Assembly (NCBI RefSeq): GCF_900183385.1
Contig: NZ_FXUT01000006.1
Location: 140,710-204,709 of the forward strand
From: Listeria costaricensis
GTDB taxonomy: Bacteria; Bacillota; Bacilli; Lactobacillales; Listeriaceae
Direction of reading: 5' to 3'
DNA: 64,000 nt
Below the pieces are notes generated by a model. It was not told the DNA's origin. It searched no databases and was given only the letters and a program-made list of their open reading frames with translations. This document shows positions 1 through 8,622 of this stretch, one piece after another. Within the stretch, counting starts at the first letter, position 1, and every line of letters begins with the position of its first letter. Made by a program: the position numbers and the translations under genes.

Positions 1-1
1 C

Positions 2-1504
2 GTCAATATTCACGACAATGCGCTGGTTGCTGCGGCCACATTATCGAATCGTTATATTACAGACCGTTTTTTACCGGATAAAGCGATCGATCTGATTGAT
101 GAGGCATGCGCGACGATTCGGGTTGAAATTGACTCGATGCCGAGTGAACTGGATGAAGTGACGCGGAAAGTCATGCAGCTTGAAATTGAAGAAGCGGCTT
201 TAAAAGAAGAAAAAGATCCGGCAAGTGAACGGCGCCTAGAAATGTTACAGCGCGAACTGGCGGACTATAAAGAAGAAGCTAATAAGATGAAAGCCAAATG
301 GGAAAGCGAAAAAGGCGAAATTAGCAAAATCCGTGAAATGCGGGAAGAGATCGATCAGATGCGTCATGATCTGGAAGAAGCAGAAGGCAATTATGATCTG
401 AATAAAGCAGCTGAATTACGCCATGGCAGAATCCCGGCAGCTGAAAAAGCATTAGCCGAATTGGAAAAAGAAAACCGTGAAAAGGCTGCTACGGAAGAAC
501 GGCTCCTGCAAGAAGAAGTCACGGAGAATGAAATTGCAGAAATCATTGGCCGCTGGACAGGCATCCCCGTTGCCAAACTTGTCGAAGGCGAACGCGAAAA
601 ACTGCTTAAATTGGGTGACGCCTTGCATGAAAAAGTGATCGGTCAGGATCAAGCGGTTGAACTTGTCAGCGATGCGGTGTTAAGAGCGCGCGCCGGTATT
701 AAGGACCCCAAACGACCAATCGGTTCATTTATTTTCCTGGGTCCGACAGGTGTTGGGAAAACCGAACTGGCTAAAGCACTGGCTTATAATATGTTCGATT
801 CGGAAGAGCATATGATTCGGATTGACATGAGTGAATACATGGAAAAACATGCGGTATCTCGGCTGGTTGGGGCACCTCCCGGCTATATTGGTTACGAGGA
901 AGGCGGCCAGCTGACAGAGGCTGTAAGGCGCAATCCTTACTCGATCGTACTGCTCGATGAAATCGAAAAGGCGCATCCTGATGTTTTCAATATCCTACTG
1001 CAAGTGCTTGATGACGGTCGGATTACAGATTCGCAAGGTCGCGTGATTGATTTCAAAAATACAGTGATCATCATGACCAGCAATATCGGTTCGACACTGC
1101 TACTTGAGCGGACAACGGAAGGCGAAATTTCCGAACAGCTGGAACAAGACGTCCTGCAAGTGTTGCAAGCTTCGTTCAAACCAGAATTTTTAAACCGTGT
1201 CGATGATATTATTCTCTTCAAACCACTCACACTTGAAAATATTAAAGGTATCGTAGAAAAAATGGTTGCAGAGCTGCAAGAACGTTTGGCCGCGCAGGAA
1301 ATCACGATTACGATTTCTGAAGAAGCAAAAGCATTCATTGCCGAAGAAGCGTATGATCCAGTTTACGGGGCTCGGCCACTGAAACGTTACATTGTGCGTC
1401 ATATTGAAACACCACTGGCACGTGAAATTGTAAAAGGAACAGTTTTACCGCATAGTAAGGTGGAAATCGGTCTAGAGGATGGCATTTTTACCTTTAACGT
1501 TTAG
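2..1504 (+). CDS. clpB: ATP-dependent disaggregase ClpB, 3' part
   Basis: C-terminal 500 residues of the Hsp100 chaperone ClpB, which works with DnaK to extract proteins from aggregates. The frame is already open at base 2, so the N-domain and most of the first ATPase domain lie outside the window. Visible are the end of NBD1 ([20 protein letters not shown]), the coiled-coil middle domain rich in Glu/Lys, then NBD2 with Walker A GPTGVGKT, Walker [10 protein letters not shown] and the C-terminal GARPLKR motif. The middle domain separates ClpB from ClpX and fits ClpB better than ClpC. It is followed by an intrinsic terminator. In Listeria clpB belongs to the heat-shock (CtsR) regulon, but the promoter is not in the window. 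Confidence 0.96.
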   Translation, partial: VNIHDNALVAAATLSNRYITDRFLPDKAIDLIDEACATIRVEIDSMPSELDEVTRKVMQLEIEEAALKEEKDPASERRLEMLQRELADYKEEANKMKAKWESEKGEISKIREMREEIDQMRHDLEEAEGNYDLNKAAELRHGRIPAAEKALAELEKENREKAATEERLLQEEVTENEIAEIIGRWTGIPVAKLVEGEREKLLKLGDALHEKVIGQDQAVELVSDAVLRARAGIKDPKRPIGSFIFLGPTGVGKTELAKALAYNMFDSEEHMIRIDMSEYMEKHAVSRLVGAPPGYIGYEEGGQLTEAVRRNPYSIVLLDEIEKAHPDVFNILLQVLDDGRITDSQGRVIDFKNTVIIMTSNIGSTLLLERTTEGEISEQLEQDVLQVLQASFKPEFLNRVDDIILFKPLTLENIKGIVEKMVAELQERLAAQEITITISEEAKAFIAEEAYDPVYGARPLKRYIVRHIETPLAREIVKGTVLPHSKVEIGLEDGIFTFNV

Positions 1505-1512
1505 AATCAAGA

Positions 1513-1555
1513 AAGCCGGAAATCTAGCGGAGGCTATCCATTAGATTTCCGGCTT
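1513..1555. terminator. bidirectional intrinsic terminator clpB / 1558 gene
   Basis: Perfect 14-bp inverted repeat AAGCCGGAAATCTA / TAGATTTCCGGCTT with a 15-nt loop. It lies between the clpB stop and the stop of the convergent minus-strand gene and ends both transcripts. Confidence 0.85.
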
Positions 1556-1557
1556 CT

Positions 1558-2208
1558 TTATGCTTGCCTGAATTTTTCTCTTAACTCTGTCAGCCATTCA
1601 GTCGCATTTTCATCGGGAAAAAGTTTTGCTAGAATTTCTTCGGTAAATGGTGTACCGTTCTGTAATTCTTCAAGTATACAACGGTGCCATTCAATCTCAT
1701 AATAATCTATCAGCCATTCTTGATAAACTGTAAGATCACCAGCAAGCGCTAAGAAATCATCACTTCCATCAAATGTATCAAGTGTTTTCGGAACGGTTGC
1801 AAATTGCCAGTTCTGCCCATTAGATGTCCAGGTAACAAAAGTTACACATTCGGGCTCCAAAGCGGGATTCATTACGTCATCTTTTAACTGATCAGGTAAG
1901 CCAAGGAAAAAGTCGTGATTAAGCATCCACTCAGGACGGTGTGGGCAGTAAGGCGAGAGGGGACTTTCATGCGCAAATCCCATGATGACAGCAGCATCCT
2001 TTTCCATCAGCACATGAAAATGATCACCACTTCCATTATCTATTCGTATATAATCACCGTCAGTAAGCCAGTTTTTATCATCATAATGGTAGTAGGCATC
2101 CGCTTCGTTTTCTATGTTGAGCAAAAAATCCAGTTTGGCATAGAGCATCAACCTTCGACGGAGTGTTTCTAAGTTGGGTATTGATGTATAATTTTGAAGG
2201 ATATTCAT
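1558..2208 (-). CDS. Conserved hypothetical protein, 216 aa
   Basis: I do not recognise a family. The protein is acidic, soluble, and rich in Trp, Tyr and Asp, with no signal peptide or membrane segment. The ATG at 2206-2208 is preceded by AAAGAGAGATG (weak Shine-Dalgarno), and a TGTTAAAAT extended -10 (plus-strand 2232-2240) sits upstream, so it is probably monocistronic. It converges on clpB with a shared terminator and diverges from gpmA. I do not recall a gene between clpB and gpmA in L. monocytogenes, so it may be an accessory insertion. Base composition is like its neighbours. Confidence 0.7.
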   Translation of the reverse strand: MNILQNYTSIPNLETLRRRLMLYAKLDFLLNIENEADAYYHYDDKNWLTDGDYIRIDNGSGDHFHVLMEKDAAVIMGFAHESPLSPYCPHRPEWMLNHDFFLGLPDQLKDDVMNPALEPECVTFVTWTSNGQNWQFATVPKTLDTFDGSDDFLALAGDLTVYQEWLIDYYEIEWHRCILEELQNGTPFTEEILAKLFPDENATEWLTELREKFRQA

Positions 2209-2276
2209 ATTTTCATCTCTCTTTCAAATTGATTTTAACATAATCAGGTTTACTTTTAAAAGGAAATGGGAAAAAT

Positions 2277-2305
2277 TTGAACGATGGAGAAAACAGGTAT
2301 ATGAT
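2277..2305 (+). promoter_or_regulatory. gpmA promoter (sigma-A)
   Basis: -35 TTGAAC (2277-2282) and -10 TATGAT (2300-2305) separated by 17 nt, with the start codon 32 nt downstream of the -10. Confidence 0.65.
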
Positions 2306-2337
2306 GAAAGTATTGAAAAGATGGAAGGATGAGGAAA

Positions 2338-3027
2338 ATGAAACTAGTATTAATTCGTCATGGACAAAGTGAATGGAATAAGCTAAATCTTTTTACAGGC
2401 TGGCATGATGTCGACTTATCAGAAGAAGGCGTTGTTGAAGCGCAAACAGCTGGTAAACGGATCAAAGAAGCAGGCCTTGAATTTGATCTCGCCTATACAT
2501 CTGTTTTGACTCGGGCGATCAAGACTCTTAATTACGTGTTAGAAGGCTCCGATAAGCTTTGGGTGCCTGTATATAAATCTTGGCGGCTTAATGAACGGCA
2601 TTACGGGGCGTTGCAAGGACTTAACAAGCAGGAAACGGCTGAAAAATATGGCGCAGACCAAGTGCAATTATGGCGTCGTAGCTATGATACATTGCCACCT
2701 CTTTTGGAAGAAAATGATGAACGTCATGCGAAAAATGATCGCCGCTACCAACTTTTAGATACACATGCTATTCCAGCAGGTGAAAATTTGAAAGTAACAT
2801 TGGAACGTGTGATTCCGTATTGGATGGACACGATTGCACCTGAAATTAAGTCAGGTAAACGCGTGGTTATTGCAGCTCATGGCAATAGTTTGCGTGCACT
2901 GGTCAAATTCTTGGAAAACATTAGTGATGATGACATTATGGAAGTTGAAATTCCAACAGGTGTGCCACTGGTATATGAACTAGATGATGATTTAAAACCA
3001 GTGAATAAATATTATCTGGACAAATGA
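2338..3027 (+). CDS. gpmA: 2,3-bisphosphoglycerate-dependent phosphoglycerate mutase
   Basis: Interconverts 3- and 2-phosphoglycerate in glycolysis and gluconeogenesis through a phosphohistidine intermediate; cytosolic. The N-terminal [10 protein letters not shown] signature carries the catalytic His, and the second active-site His is in [10 protein letters not shown] near residue 180. Length 229 aa is typical for dPGM. An in-frame ATG at 2329 abuts AGG and would add three residues, but the ATG at 2338 has GGATGAGG at good spacing and gives the family N-terminus MKLVLIRHG. It has its own promoter and terminator, so it is a single-gene unit. Confidence 0.96.
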   Translation: MKLVLIRHGQSEWNKLNLFTGWHDVDLSEEGVVEAQTAGKRIKEAGLEFDLAYTSVLTRAIKTLNYVLEGSDKLWVPVYKSWRLNERHYGALQGLNKQETAEKYGADQVQLWRRSYDTLPPLLEENDERHAKNDRRYQLLDTHAIPAGENLKVTLERVIPYWMDTIAPEIKSGKRVVIAAHGNSLRALVKFLENISDDDIMEVEIPTGVPLVYELDDDLKPVNKYYLDK

Positions 3028-3063
3028 ATCAAAGCGGCGGGGATGTAAACCTCTCCGCTGTAC

Positions 3064-3104
3064 AAAAAAGGAGCGGCTCAATCAGTTGAGTCGCTCCTTT
3101 TTTC
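3064..3104 (+). terminator. gpmA terminator
   Basis: Hairpin GGAGCGGCTCAA-tcag-TTGAGTCGCTCC with one G-T pair, followed by a run of six T. A weaker stem-loop lies just before it at 3031-3059. Confidence 0.85.
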
Positions 3105-3114
3105 TTAGGAATGC

Positions 3115-3303
3115 TTATTTAATATCGTAAATCTCACTGTCTTTCGGCATAAGCAAAGGAATGATTATCATAAAGATAGAAATTCCTACTGTCAAAATAA
3201 TTCCTCTAGTGAAATCGAATGGAACATATAGCATGGATGATAGAACAAACTCGGCCATCATGGACAAGAAGAACACCCAAATTACTGTTACGATATAACG
3301 CAT
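3115..3303 (-). CDS. DUF2929 (YjzD-like) small membrane protein
   Basis: 62-residue protein with two predicted transmembrane helices (about 5-22 and 33-54) and a short polar C-terminus. The MRYIVT N-terminus and position next to fabH match the YjzD/DUF2929 family of Bacillus and Listeria; the role is unknown. An upstream in-frame GTG (3312) is less likely than the ATG at 3301-3303, which is preceded by GAGGTG at 6 nt. It is convergent with gpmA, and the gpmA terminator may serve both. Confidence 0.75.
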   Translation of the reverse strand: MRYIVTVIWVFFLSMMAEFVLSSMLYVPFDFTRGIILTVGISIFMIIIPLLMPKDSEIYDIK

Positions 3304-3419
3304 TGCCAACACCTCATTTCACATTATCACGCAATAATTTTAGCACAAATTTCACCTAAATACCAGCTTCAATCATTGGCAAGTCACTTGAAACATTCAT
3401 AAACTTGTCACATTTTTGT

Positions 3420-3434
3420 TGTAAGCGCTAAACA
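3420..3434 (+). promoter_or_regulatory. cre-like element upstream of glucosaminidase gene
   Basis: TGTAAGCGCTAAACA matches 12 of 14 positions of the CcpA cre consensus. It sits in the 270-nt space between the divergent DUF2929 and glucosaminidase genes. A TATAAT at 3459-3464 could be a -10 but has no good -35. Otherwise I see only AT-rich sequence there. Confidence 0.3.
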
Positions 3435-3576
3435 TAAAGAATGGACTTGATCGATAGGTATAATTAAATAAAAATGAATTTATTTGCAATCTTTTTATCA
3501 TTTATTCATGTTATTTATCTGTTAAACTAGCAAAAGTTAAATAAACAGGCAGATAAAGGATGTGTACCAAGCAAGA

Positions 3577-4665
3577 ATGAAAAAAATCAAGCAACTAGTT
3601 TTGACAACTTCTGTGATTGGCTTATTATTTTCTCCGTGGACTTTTACAACAGTGAATGCGAGTGAAACAGAAGACAAACAAGTAGCAGTAAATTTGACGC
3701 AATTTTCATCCAGCCAGGCAGCATTTGTTCAGTCAATTTTACAAGAAGCCCAAGAACTTGAGCGACAAGAAGGAATTTTGACAAGTGTAACGCTTGCGCA
3801 GGCAATTTTAGAATCAAATTGGGGAGAAAGCGGCCTATCAGAACAAGCCAATAATTTGTTTGGGATTAAGGGAAGCTATCAAGGAAACTCTGTGGATATG
3901 CAAACGACCGAATATGTGAATAATGAACCCATTCAAACGGAAGCCACTTTTCGGGCGTATCCAGATCGAGCGGCCTCTGTAGATGACCATGCGCAATTAT
4001 TCGTGAATGGTATCTCTGGTAACACGCAGCAATATGCAGAAGTTCTTGGTGAAAAGGATTATAAAAAAGCAGCCCAAGCCATACAAAATGCTGGTTATGC
4101 AACAGATCCAGCGTATGCGGAAAGTTTGATAAACACGATTGAAACCTATCATCTTGATCAATATGACCAAGTGTATGATGCAATTGAACAAGATCAGCAG
4201 CTGCTAGCCTATGCGACCATTTCAGAGCCAGATGATCATCAAATCTGGTCGGCGCCTTACGGAACAGAAGGTGCTACATTACAGGGCGACGCAGCTGATT
4301 ATGCAGGGCAACAAGTCGAAATGATCGAAAAAGCGGTCACTAAACGAGCTACTTGGTATAAAATTGTGCAAGGAGATCGTGAAATCGGTTGGATAGATGC
4401 AAAGGCACTAACGATTTTCTATACGCCTGATATGGAACAAGCTGTAAAGCAGAAAAAATATGTAGCCAAAACGGAACAAAAAATCTATCGTTTGCCGGTG
4501 GAAGATCCTGCACTTGTAACAGGGGAGCTGAAGGATTATCAAGGCAAGCGAATGAAAATCGATCGTAAAGCAGAAGTTAGCAATGAAACGTGGTATCGAA
4601 TCACCACGAATAATGGGCAGGAAATTGGCTGGACAAAAGCGGATGACCTTTCTAGTCATAAATAA
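3577..4665 (+). CDS. Secreted N-acetylglucosaminidase with GW cell-wall anchor repeats
   Basis: Predicted exported peptidoglycan hydrolase. A signal peptide (MKKIKQLVLTTS...VNAS, cleavage near residue 28) precedes a GH73-type glucosaminidase domain (about residues 45-195) with the family signature ILESNWGESGLS, carrying the catalytic Glu, and NNLFGIKG. Two C-terminal GW modules follow (about 215-275 and 290-360), each with the W(Y)KI...GW-D/T core that binds lipoteichoic acid. The start is uncertain: a GTG at 3562 touches AAGGA, while the ATG at 3577 gives the normal signal peptide but has its AAGGA 16 nt away. Gene order matches the Listeria locus beside fabH. It is monocistronic with its own terminator. 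Confidence 0.85.
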   Translation: MKKIKQLVLTTSVIGLLFSPWTFTTVNASETEDKQVAVNLTQFSSSQAAFVQSILQEAQELERQEGILTSVTLAQAILESNWGESGLSEQANNLFGIKGSYQGNSVDMQTTEYVNNEPIQTEATFRAYPDRAASVDDHAQLFVNGISGNTQQYAEVLGEKDYKKAAQAIQNAGYATDPAYAESLINTIETYHLDQYDQVYDAIEQDQQLLAYATISEPDDHQIWSAPYGTEGATLQGDAADYAGQQVEMIEKAVTKRATWYKIVQGDREIGWIDAKALTIFYTPDMEQAVKQKKYVAKTEQKIYRLPVEDPALVTGELKDYQGKRMKIDRKAEVSNETWYRITTNNGQEIGWTKADDLSSHK

Positions 4666-4672
4666 ATGAAAG

Positions 4673-4703
4673 AAACGGTTTGTGGGGAGCAAACCGTTTT
4701 TTT
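4673..4703 (+). terminator. glucosaminidase gene terminator
   Basis: Perfect 10-bp stem AAACGGTTTG / CAAACCGTTT, 7-nt loop, then a T-run. Confidence 0.9.
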
Positions 4704-4722
4704 CTGATGTGAAAACTGAAAT

Positions 4723-4751
4723 TTGCGTAAAGATGCTTTATCTGTTAATAT
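4723..4751 (+). promoter_or_regulatory. fabH promoter
   Basis: -35 TTGCGT (4723-4728), 17-nt spacer, -10 TAATAT (4746-4751). The FapR-type operator starts inside the -10. Confidence 0.65.
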
Positions 4752-4768
4752 TATGACCAGGTACTAAT
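4750..4768 (+). promoter_or_regulatory. Candidate FapR operator at fabH
   Basis: ATTATGACC-AGGTACTAAT: the right half is a perfect FapR half-site (AGGTACTAAT) and the left half differs from its mirror image mainly by a swapped TG. It overlaps the -10 and start region of fabH. FapR represses fatty-acid synthesis genes until malonyl-CoA binds it. The family fact is established; the site is read from sequence only. Confidence 0.6.
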
Positions 4769-4818
4769 AATTGTGTCACTAAGCATAGGATTATAGGACA
4801 TAGATGGAGGAGAAACAA

Positions 4819-5760
4819 ATGAATGCAGGAATTTTAGGCGTTGGAAAATATGTTCCAGAACGCGTTTTAACCAATTTTGATTTAGAGAAAATGATGGAAA
4901 CTTCTGATGAATGGATTCGCACAAGAACAGGCATTGAAGAGCGCAGAATTGCACGGGATGATGAATATACGCATGATATGGCTTATGAAGCTGCAAAAAA
5001 AGCAATCGAAAATGCAGGTTTGACGCCAGATGATATTGATTTATTTATCGTGGCGACAGTTACGCAGGAATCGACTTTTCCTTCAGTTGGGAATATCATT
5101 CAAGATCGATTAGGTGCAAAAAATGCAGCGGCGATGGATGTGGAAGCAGCATGTTCCGGCTTTACTTATGGCGTTGTGACGGCTTCTCAATTTATTCAAA
5201 CAGGGGCTTATAAACATATCGTAGTTATCGGGGCAGACAAACTATCTAAAATTACGGACTGGGATGACCGCAGTACAGCCGTTCTATTTGGTGACGGTGC
5301 AGGGGCAGTCGTGATGGGCCCGGTTGCAGATGACAAAGGGCTGCTTTCCTTTGTGCTAGGTTCAGATGGTTCTGGTGGGAAGTACCTTAATTTGAAAGAA
5401 GAAAATGACAAACTTTATATGAATGGACGTGAAGTCTTCCGCTTTGCTGTGAGAAAAATGGGCGATGCTTCGATGCAGGTTCTTGAAAAAGCGGGACTTG
5501 AAAAAGAAGATTTAGATTTATTGATTCCACATCAGGCAAATATTCGCATTATGGAAGCTTCCCGTGAACGCTTAGGTTTACCAGAAGAAAAATTAATGAG
5601 AACGGTCCATAAATATGGCAATACATCTTCTTCATCGATTGCATTAGCGTTAATTGATGCGGTAGAAGAAGGGCGAGTTCATGATGGCGATAATCTCCTG
5701 CTAGTCGGTTTTGGTGCGGGGCTTACTTGGGGTGCACTTGTACTTCGCTGGGGAAAATAA
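4819..5760 (+). CDS. fabH: 3-oxoacyl-ACP synthase III
   Basis: Starts fatty-acid elongation by condensing acyl-CoA primers with malonyl-ACP; its preference for branched primers shapes anteiso-fatty-acid membranes in Listeria. Catalytic triad visible: Cys112 in [10 protein letters not shown], His in [10 protein letters not shown], Asn in YGNTSSSS. 313 aa, normal length. The ATG at 4804 lies within the ribosome-binding site GGAGGAG; the ATG at 4819, six bases after it, gives the family N-terminus. A FapR-type operator and promoter precede it and a terminator follows, so fabF has separate transcription here. Confidence 0.97.
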   Translation: MNAGILGVGKYVPERVLTNFDLEKMMETSDEWIRTRTGIEERRIARDDEYTHDMAYEAAKKAIENAGLTPDDIDLFIVATVTQESTFPSVGNIIQDRLGAKNAAAMDVEAACSGFTYGVVTASQFIQTGAYKHIVVIGADKLSKITDWDDRSTAVLFGDGAGAVVMGPVADDKGLLSFVLGSDGSGGKYLNLKEENDKLYMNGREVFRFAVRKMGDASMQVLEKAGLEKEDLDLLIPHQANIRIMEASRERLGLPEEKLMRTVHKYGNTSSSSIALALIDAVEEGRVHDGDNLLLVGFGAGLTWGALVLRWGK

Positions 5761-5781
5761 TGCAAAAAGAATAGGCGACAT

Positions 5782-5809
5782 AAAAAGGTAAGGAAAACCT
5801 TGCCTTTTT
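5782..5809 (+). terminator. fabH terminator
   Basis: AAAAAGGTAAGG-aaaa-CCTTGCCTTTTT, 12-bp stem with one T-G pair. The next promoter begins immediately after it. Confidence 0.85.
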
Positions 5810-5810
5810 A

Positions 5811-5819
5811 TGCTATAAT
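5811..5819 (+). promoter_or_regulatory. fabF extended -10 promoter
   Basis: TGCTATAAT: perfect -10 with the TG extension. No good -35 (AGGAAA region), so the extension probably compensates. Gives a leader of about 165 nt. Confidence 0.6.
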
Positions 5820-5928
5820 GTAGGCGACGCTTTTTTTGCTTCAGCGTTTGCTTAAATTGAATGAGGAAGGTGTACCTTTCGATCGCCATTATTTATATTT
5901 CTTTTTTGAAGCAACAATACTAGAATTG

Positions 5929-5960
5929 CTTTTGCCTAAAGGGGCAGAAGTTATTTTTTC
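5929..5960 (+). other. Terminator-like hairpin in fabF leader
   Basis: CTTTTGCC / GGCAGAAG 8-bp stem with a 6-nt loop (one G-T pair), followed directly by TTATTTTTT, only about 29 nt before the fabF start codon. Upstream in the same leader, GAAGGTGTACCTTTC and GCAA-N11-TTGC can also pair, and the latter shares bases with the terminator-like stem, so alternative folds are possible. Confidence 0.5.
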
Positions 5961-5988
5961 GTGAGTCCGAAACTAAGGAGATGAAAAC

Positions 5989-7230
5989 ATGGAAAAGAAG
6001 AGAGTAGTAGTTACAGGGATTGGCGCTGTCACACCAATTGGTAATGACGCAGAAACATCTTGGGCAAATGCCAAAAAAGGTGTGAATGGTGTTGCAGAGC
6101 TGACTCGTTTAAATCCAGAAGAGTTTCCAGTGAAAATCGCTGCTGAGCTCAAAGATTTTGATGTTGAACAATTCATCGATAAAAAAGATGCACGTAAAAT
6201 GGATCGGTTCACGCAATATGCCGTTGTGGGAGCAGACATGGCTCTTAAAGATGCGAATTTTACAATTGATGATTCAAATGCTGAACGTGTAGGGGTCTGG
6301 ATCGGTTCAGGAATCGGCGGCATGGAAACTTTTGAGAATCAATTTGAAACCTTTTTAAACCGCGGCTTACGTCGTGTCAGCCCATTTTTCGTACCAATGA
6401 TGATTCCAGATATGGCATCAGGTCAAGTATCCATTCGTTTTGGCGCGAAAGGAATCAATACGACAACCGTGACAGCTTGTGCAACCGGTACGAACTCGAT
6501 TGGTGATGCCTTCAAGGTAATTGAACGCGGAGATGCCGATGTGATGATCACAGGTGGAACAGAAGCTCCGATTACACGTATGAGTATCGCTGGTTTTTGT
6601 GCCAATAAAGCCCTATCGCTAAATCCAAATCCAGAAACGGCTTGTCGTCCTTTTGATGTGGATCGTGATGGCTTTATCATTGGTGAAGGTGCCGGAATTA
6701 TGATTTTGGAAGAATATGAGCATGCAAAAGCGCGCGGTGCAAAAATTTATGCAGAAGTTGTCGGTTATGGTGCGACAAGTGACGCTTACCATATCACGGC
6801 ACCAGCTCCAGGCGGTGAGGGGGCAGCTCGCGCAATGAAAATGGCATTACAAGATGCAGATATGGCACCAGAAGCCGTTGACTATATCAATGCCCACGGT
6901 ACAAGTACCCCGTATAACGATGATTATGAAACACAAGCTGTGAAAACAGTCTTTGGCGATGCAGCTTATAAACTGGCAGTCAGCTCGACAAAATCGATGA
7001 CAGGTCACACACTAGGCGCATCTGGCGGCATCGAAGCTATTTTCTCTGTCTTGTCGATTCGTGACAACATTGTTCCTCCAACGATTCATTTGAAAAATCC
7101 GGATCCAGTTTGTGATCTTGATTATGTGGCGAATGAAGCACGTGAAAAAGAGGTTAAGGTTGCAATGAGCAATTCATTTGGATTTGGTGGACACAATGCA
7201 ACACTTGTTTTCAAACAAATCGAAGAATAA
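5989..7230 (+). CDS. fabF: 3-oxoacyl-ACP synthase II
   Basis: Elongating condensing enzyme of type II fatty-acid synthesis; adds malonyl-ACP units to acyl-ACP. Two thiolase-fold halves, with Cys164 in [10 protein letters not shown] and the two histidines in [11 protein letters not shown] and [13 protein letters not shown]. 413 aa, full length. AAGGAG lies 8 nt before the ATG. It follows fabH but has its own promoter and a long structured leader, and ends in a strong terminator. Confidence 0.97.
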   Translation: MEKKRVVVTGIGAVTPIGNDAETSWANAKKGVNGVAELTRLNPEEFPVKIAAELKDFDVEQFIDKKDARKMDRFTQYAVVGADMALKDANFTIDDSNAERVGVWIGSGIGGMETFENQFETFLNRGLRRVSPFFVPMMIPDMASGQVSIRFGAKGINTTTVTACATGTNSIGDAFKVIERGDADVMITGGTEAPITRMSIAGFCANKALSLNPNPETACRPFDVDRDGFIIGEGAGIMILEEYEHAKARGAKIYAEVVGYGATSDAYHITAPAPGGEGAARAMKMALQDADMAPEAVDYINAHGTSTPYNDDYETQAVKTVFGDAAYKLAVSSTKSMTGHTLGASGGIEAIFSVLSIRDNIVPPTIHLKNPDPVCDLDYVANEAREKEVKVAMSNSFGFGGHNATLVFKQIEE

Positions 7231-7245
7231 ATAGGTAGATTTATA

Positions 7246-7297
7246 ACAGTATTTGGCGCATCATGACAATGTGATGGCAGCTAAATACTGTTTTTTT
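7246..7297 (+). terminator. fabF terminator
   Basis: Long interrupted stem AACAGTATTT...AAATACTGTT, with inner CATCA/TGATG pairing, followed by seven T. Confidence 0.9.
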
Positions 7298-7309
7298 AAT
7301 CAGCATAAT

Positions 7310-7338
7310 GTTGCATTTACAACAATATTCGTTATAAT
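7310..7338 (+). promoter_or_regulatory. marR-paiA promoter with inverted repeat
   Basis: -35 TTGCAT (7311-7316), 16 nt, -10 TATAAT (7333-7338). The inverted repeat GTTG-catttA-CAAC (7310-7323) overlaps the -35 and could be the autoregulatory site of the MarR protein encoded next. Confidence 0.5.
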
Positions 7339-7371
7339 AAAAGAAAGAGCGACACAGAAGAGGTGAAAGAA

Positions 7372-7857
7372 TTGCAAGAAATCTTACGAGAAATTGGAAA
7401 TATTGCGAGAGCTCTGGATTCCATCAGCAATATAGAATTTAAGGAATTTGATTTAACAAAAGGGCAATATTTGTACTTAGTCCGGATATGTGAAAATCCC
7501 GGTATCATACAGGAGAAGTTGGCTGAACTTGTACGAGTGGACCGGACGACAGTTGCAAGGGCAGTGAAGAAATTAGAAGTAAATGGTTTTATCGAGCGAA
7601 GAAGTGATCCGGCAAATAAGAAAATCAAAAAAATTTATCCCACGCAGCTTGGAAATGAAGTTTTCCCACATATTAAAGATGAAAATCATTACTCCAATCA
7701 AGTAGCGCTTCAAGGATTTTCAGAGGAGGAAATCGACCAAATCTATGCCTTGCTGCAACGGGTAAGCAGTAATATACAACAGGACTGGGAGTATGTAAAA
7801 AAGGGCAATAAACGAAATTATGGAACGAAAGCAGGGGAAATCATTGAGCATGATTAA
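7372..7857 (+). CDS. MarR-family transcriptional regulator
   Basis: 161-residue winged-helix regulator. The MarR DNA-binding region spans about residues 25-95 (KGQYLYLVRICENPG, then LAELVRVDRTTVARAVKKLE and the wing RRSDPANKK), followed by a C-terminal dimerisation helix. The TTG at 7372 is preferred because AGAGGTG sits six bases before it, while the GTG at 7363 overlaps that site. It overlaps the acetyltransferase gene by 14 nt, so the two are coupled. It lacks the N-terminal reactive cysteine of OhrR (its only cysteine is mid-protein), so it is not the peroxide sensor although ohrA is nearby. Ligand unknown. Confidence 0.85.
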   Translation: MQEILREIGNIARALDSISNIEFKEFDLTKGQYLYLVRICENPGIIQEKLAELVRVDRTTVARAVKKLEVNGFIERRSDPANKKIKKIYPTQLGNEVFPHIKDENHYSNQVALQGFSEEEIDQIYALLQRVSSNIQQDWEYVKKGNKRNYGTKAGEIIEHD

Positions 7858-8359
7858 AGAATGCCGGTTGGCGGAAATCGACCAGTTGCGCGCAATCAGT
7901 ATAAAAACTTTTTCAGAAACTTTTAAAGAGCAGAATTCAAATGATAATTTGACCGCCTATTTGGAGGAGGCTTACAACCTGGAAAAATTGCAAAAAGAGT
8001 TATTAGAGCGCGAATCCAGCTTTTATTTTATTTTTGATAGCGAGTGTCTGGCCGGATATTTAAAAATTAATTGGAATGACGCACAAACAGAAATAATGGG
8101 TCTAAAGATGCTGGAAATAGAAAGGATCTATATTTTATCTGCTTTTAAAAGAAAAGGACTTGGACAAAAGCTTATTAACAAGGCTATACAACTGGCCAAA
8201 ACAAAGAAAAAAGAAGCTGTTTGGTTGGGGGTTTGGGAAAACAATCAGTCGGCATTAAAATTTTACGAAAAAAATGGTTTCAAAGTGGTAGGCGCCCATT
8301 CTTTTTGGCTAGGGGATGACGAACAAACAGATTTCATCATGCAAAAGCAGCTTTTATAA
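7844..8359 (+). CDS. paiA: PaiA-like GNAT acetyltransferase
   Basis: GNAT-fold N-acetyltransferase, 171 aa, resembling Bacillus PaiA, which acetylates spermidine/spermine. Acetyl-CoA binding motif A is RKGLGQKLINKAI (about 105-118) and the region WLGVWENNQSALKFYEKNGF (about 127-146) is typical. The C-terminal HSFWLGDDEQTDFIM also fits PaiA. The TTG at 7844 gives MSMIKECR and has AGGGGA at 5 nt; the ATG at 7850 is the alternative. It overlaps the MarR gene, suggesting the regulator controls the enzyme. Substrate is inferred from family resemblance only. Confidence 0.75.
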   Translation: MSMIKECRLAEIDQLRAISIKTFSETFKEQNSNDNLTAYLEEAYNLEKLQKELLERESSFYFIFDSECLAGYLKINWNDAQTEIMGLKMLEIERIYILSAFKRKGLGQKLINKAIQLAKTKKKEAVWLGVWENNQSALKFYEKNGFKVVGAHSFWLGDDEQTDFIMQKQLL

Positions 8360-8622
8360 TAGTACATTCTTTTGCAAGGATGGTAACCAAGAAATCTAAT
8401 ATATGCTTTGAAAGAAGCAATATACTTATTTTATAATAGAGAATTAGTAAGAATAATTATAACTTTCTTCTTTCTTAAAGGTCTAAAATTTAAAAAAGAG
8501 GGTAAATAAATCAAAGCAACGGCTATTGGTGAAATGTAGCATGTCATCCATAGCTCACATGAGGATGTTACCTGATGACGAAGGCCAAGTGAATTTTTGC
8601 AAAGAAAGTAGGAGGAAAAAGC
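8360..8622 (+). other. Non-coding leader region before ohrA with pairing potential
   Basis: No gene seen. The 5' half is AT-rich with possible -10 elements (TATAAT at 8433-8438). The 3' half has nested complementary segments: GCTA-N11-TAGC, then GTCATC...GATGAC enclosing ACAT-gagg-ATGT. It matches no riboswitch class I know. Confidence 0.35.

Noticed and set aside
3031-3059. First stem-loop after gpmA as a separate terminator
   Set aside because: Imperfect stem and no T-run; the hairpin at 3064-3104 explains termination.
7363-7857. MarR gene as ohrR
   Set aside because: No N-terminal reactive cysteine context; operon partner is paiA.
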